Source: Cytophagaceae bacterium
Lineage (GTDB): Bacteria > Bacteroidota > Bacteroidia > Cytophagales > Flexibacteraceae
Assembly: GCA_947464365.1 (NCBI GenBank)
Contig: CANHWS010000057.1
Coordinates: 1 to 14,085 of the forward strand
Length of the DNA stretch: 14,085 nt
Reading direction: 5' to 3'
Position 1 is the first letter of the stretch; every line of letters begins with the position of its first letter. Positions 13,887 to 14,085 of this stretch are shown in pieces. The position numbers and the translations under genes were made by a program. The notes below the pieces were generated by a model that was not told the origin of the DNA, did not search any database, and was given only the letters and a program-made list of their open reading frames with translations.

Positions 13887-14085
13887 TTATTTCTTAACAA
13901 GCTTCTTGACCTCCTCTTCGTTGTAGGAGACTGGGCTAGCCTTGCGCAGGCTATCGACCCACTCCTTCTCGAGGTAGTTTTGGTAGTCAGAGACGGCAGG
14001 GCCACGGGCTTCGTCTAGGGTTTTGGCACGTGGGGCCTCGATGGCCAAGACACGCACCCAGCTGATGCGGCCTTTGTCTTCGATC
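13887..14085 (-). CDS. Peptidyl-prolyl isomerase (PpiC/SurA-like), C-terminal end only
   Basis: The minus strand gives 65 codons and a TAA stop, continuing beyond the right edge. The C-terminal sequence includes GRISWVRVLAIEAPRAKTLDEARG, then SDYQNYLEKEWVDSLRKASPVSYNEEEVKKLVKK. The AKTLDEARG...SDYQ.YLEKEW..SLR pattern, where a family member ends in Val-Asn-Glu-rich sequence, is typical of Bacteroidota PpiC-type parvulin isomerases that help outer-membrane proteins fold in the periplasm. The catalytic parvulin domain itself is outside the window, so only the family tail is seen. It converges with the PIN gene and marks the return to ordinary chromosomal genes. Confidence 0.7.
   Translation of the reverse strand, partial: IEDKGRISWVRVLAIEAPRAKTLDEARGPAVSDYQNYLEKEWVDSLRKASPVSYNEEEVKKLVKK

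Overview
The window looks like chromosomal DNA from a member of the Bacteroidota. The reasons are a GSCFA-family protein (a family largely confined to this phylum), exact matches to the phylum's TAnnTTTG promoter element ahead of fic, nuoB and the ATPase gene, few Shine-Dalgarno sequences, and a C-terminal fragment of a PpiC-type prolyl isomerase of the kind seen there. Composition is mixed: housekeeping parts are near 50% G+C, while parts of the accessory genes fall to about 30%. I do not name a genus.

Layout. (1) Positions 1-1720 hold a repeat array that also runs off the left edge. It is built from a 28-nt inverted repeat (TGTAAAGATT, 8 nt, AATCTTTACA), a shorter inverted repeat and a perfect consensus DnaA box (TTATCCACA, read on the minus strand), in a nearly fixed geometry. 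A complete fic AMPylase gene (minus strand) sits inside the array. Its likely -7 element overlaps one of the inverted repeats. (2) Positions 1763-2951 hold dnaN (sliding clamp, minus strand) and its terminator. DnaA boxes beside dnaN make this a candidate replication origin or DnaA-binding locus. (3) Positions 3154-7650 hold ordinary chromosomal genes: a secreted beta-propeller-like protein and a GSCFA protein (plus strand, probably one transcript); nuoB (minus strand), alone and sharing its stop tetranucleotide with the GSCFA gene; an FMN nitronate monooxygenase/FabK-family enzyme (plus strand); and a TIGR00266/AIM24 protein (minus strand).

(4) Positions 7894-13820 form an accessory block that resembles a defence island. 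It holds a 1051-residue protein with PLD nuclease, SF2 helicase and DUF3427 parts (minus strand); the decayed C-terminal part of an HpaII-type restriction endonuclease, with one frameshift, no N-terminal third and no methyltransferase nearby; and a tightly coupled pair made of an OLD/DUF3696-like AAA ATPase and a PIN-domain nuclease, with its own promoter and terminator. (5) From 13887 to the right edge is the C-terminal end of a peptidyl-prolyl isomerase gene (minus strand).

Two items deserve most attention. One is the DnaA-box/inverted-repeat array wrapped around fic next to dnaN. The other is the ATPase-PIN pair, which I do not recognise as a named system and which reads like a two-gene nuclease defence or toxin module.
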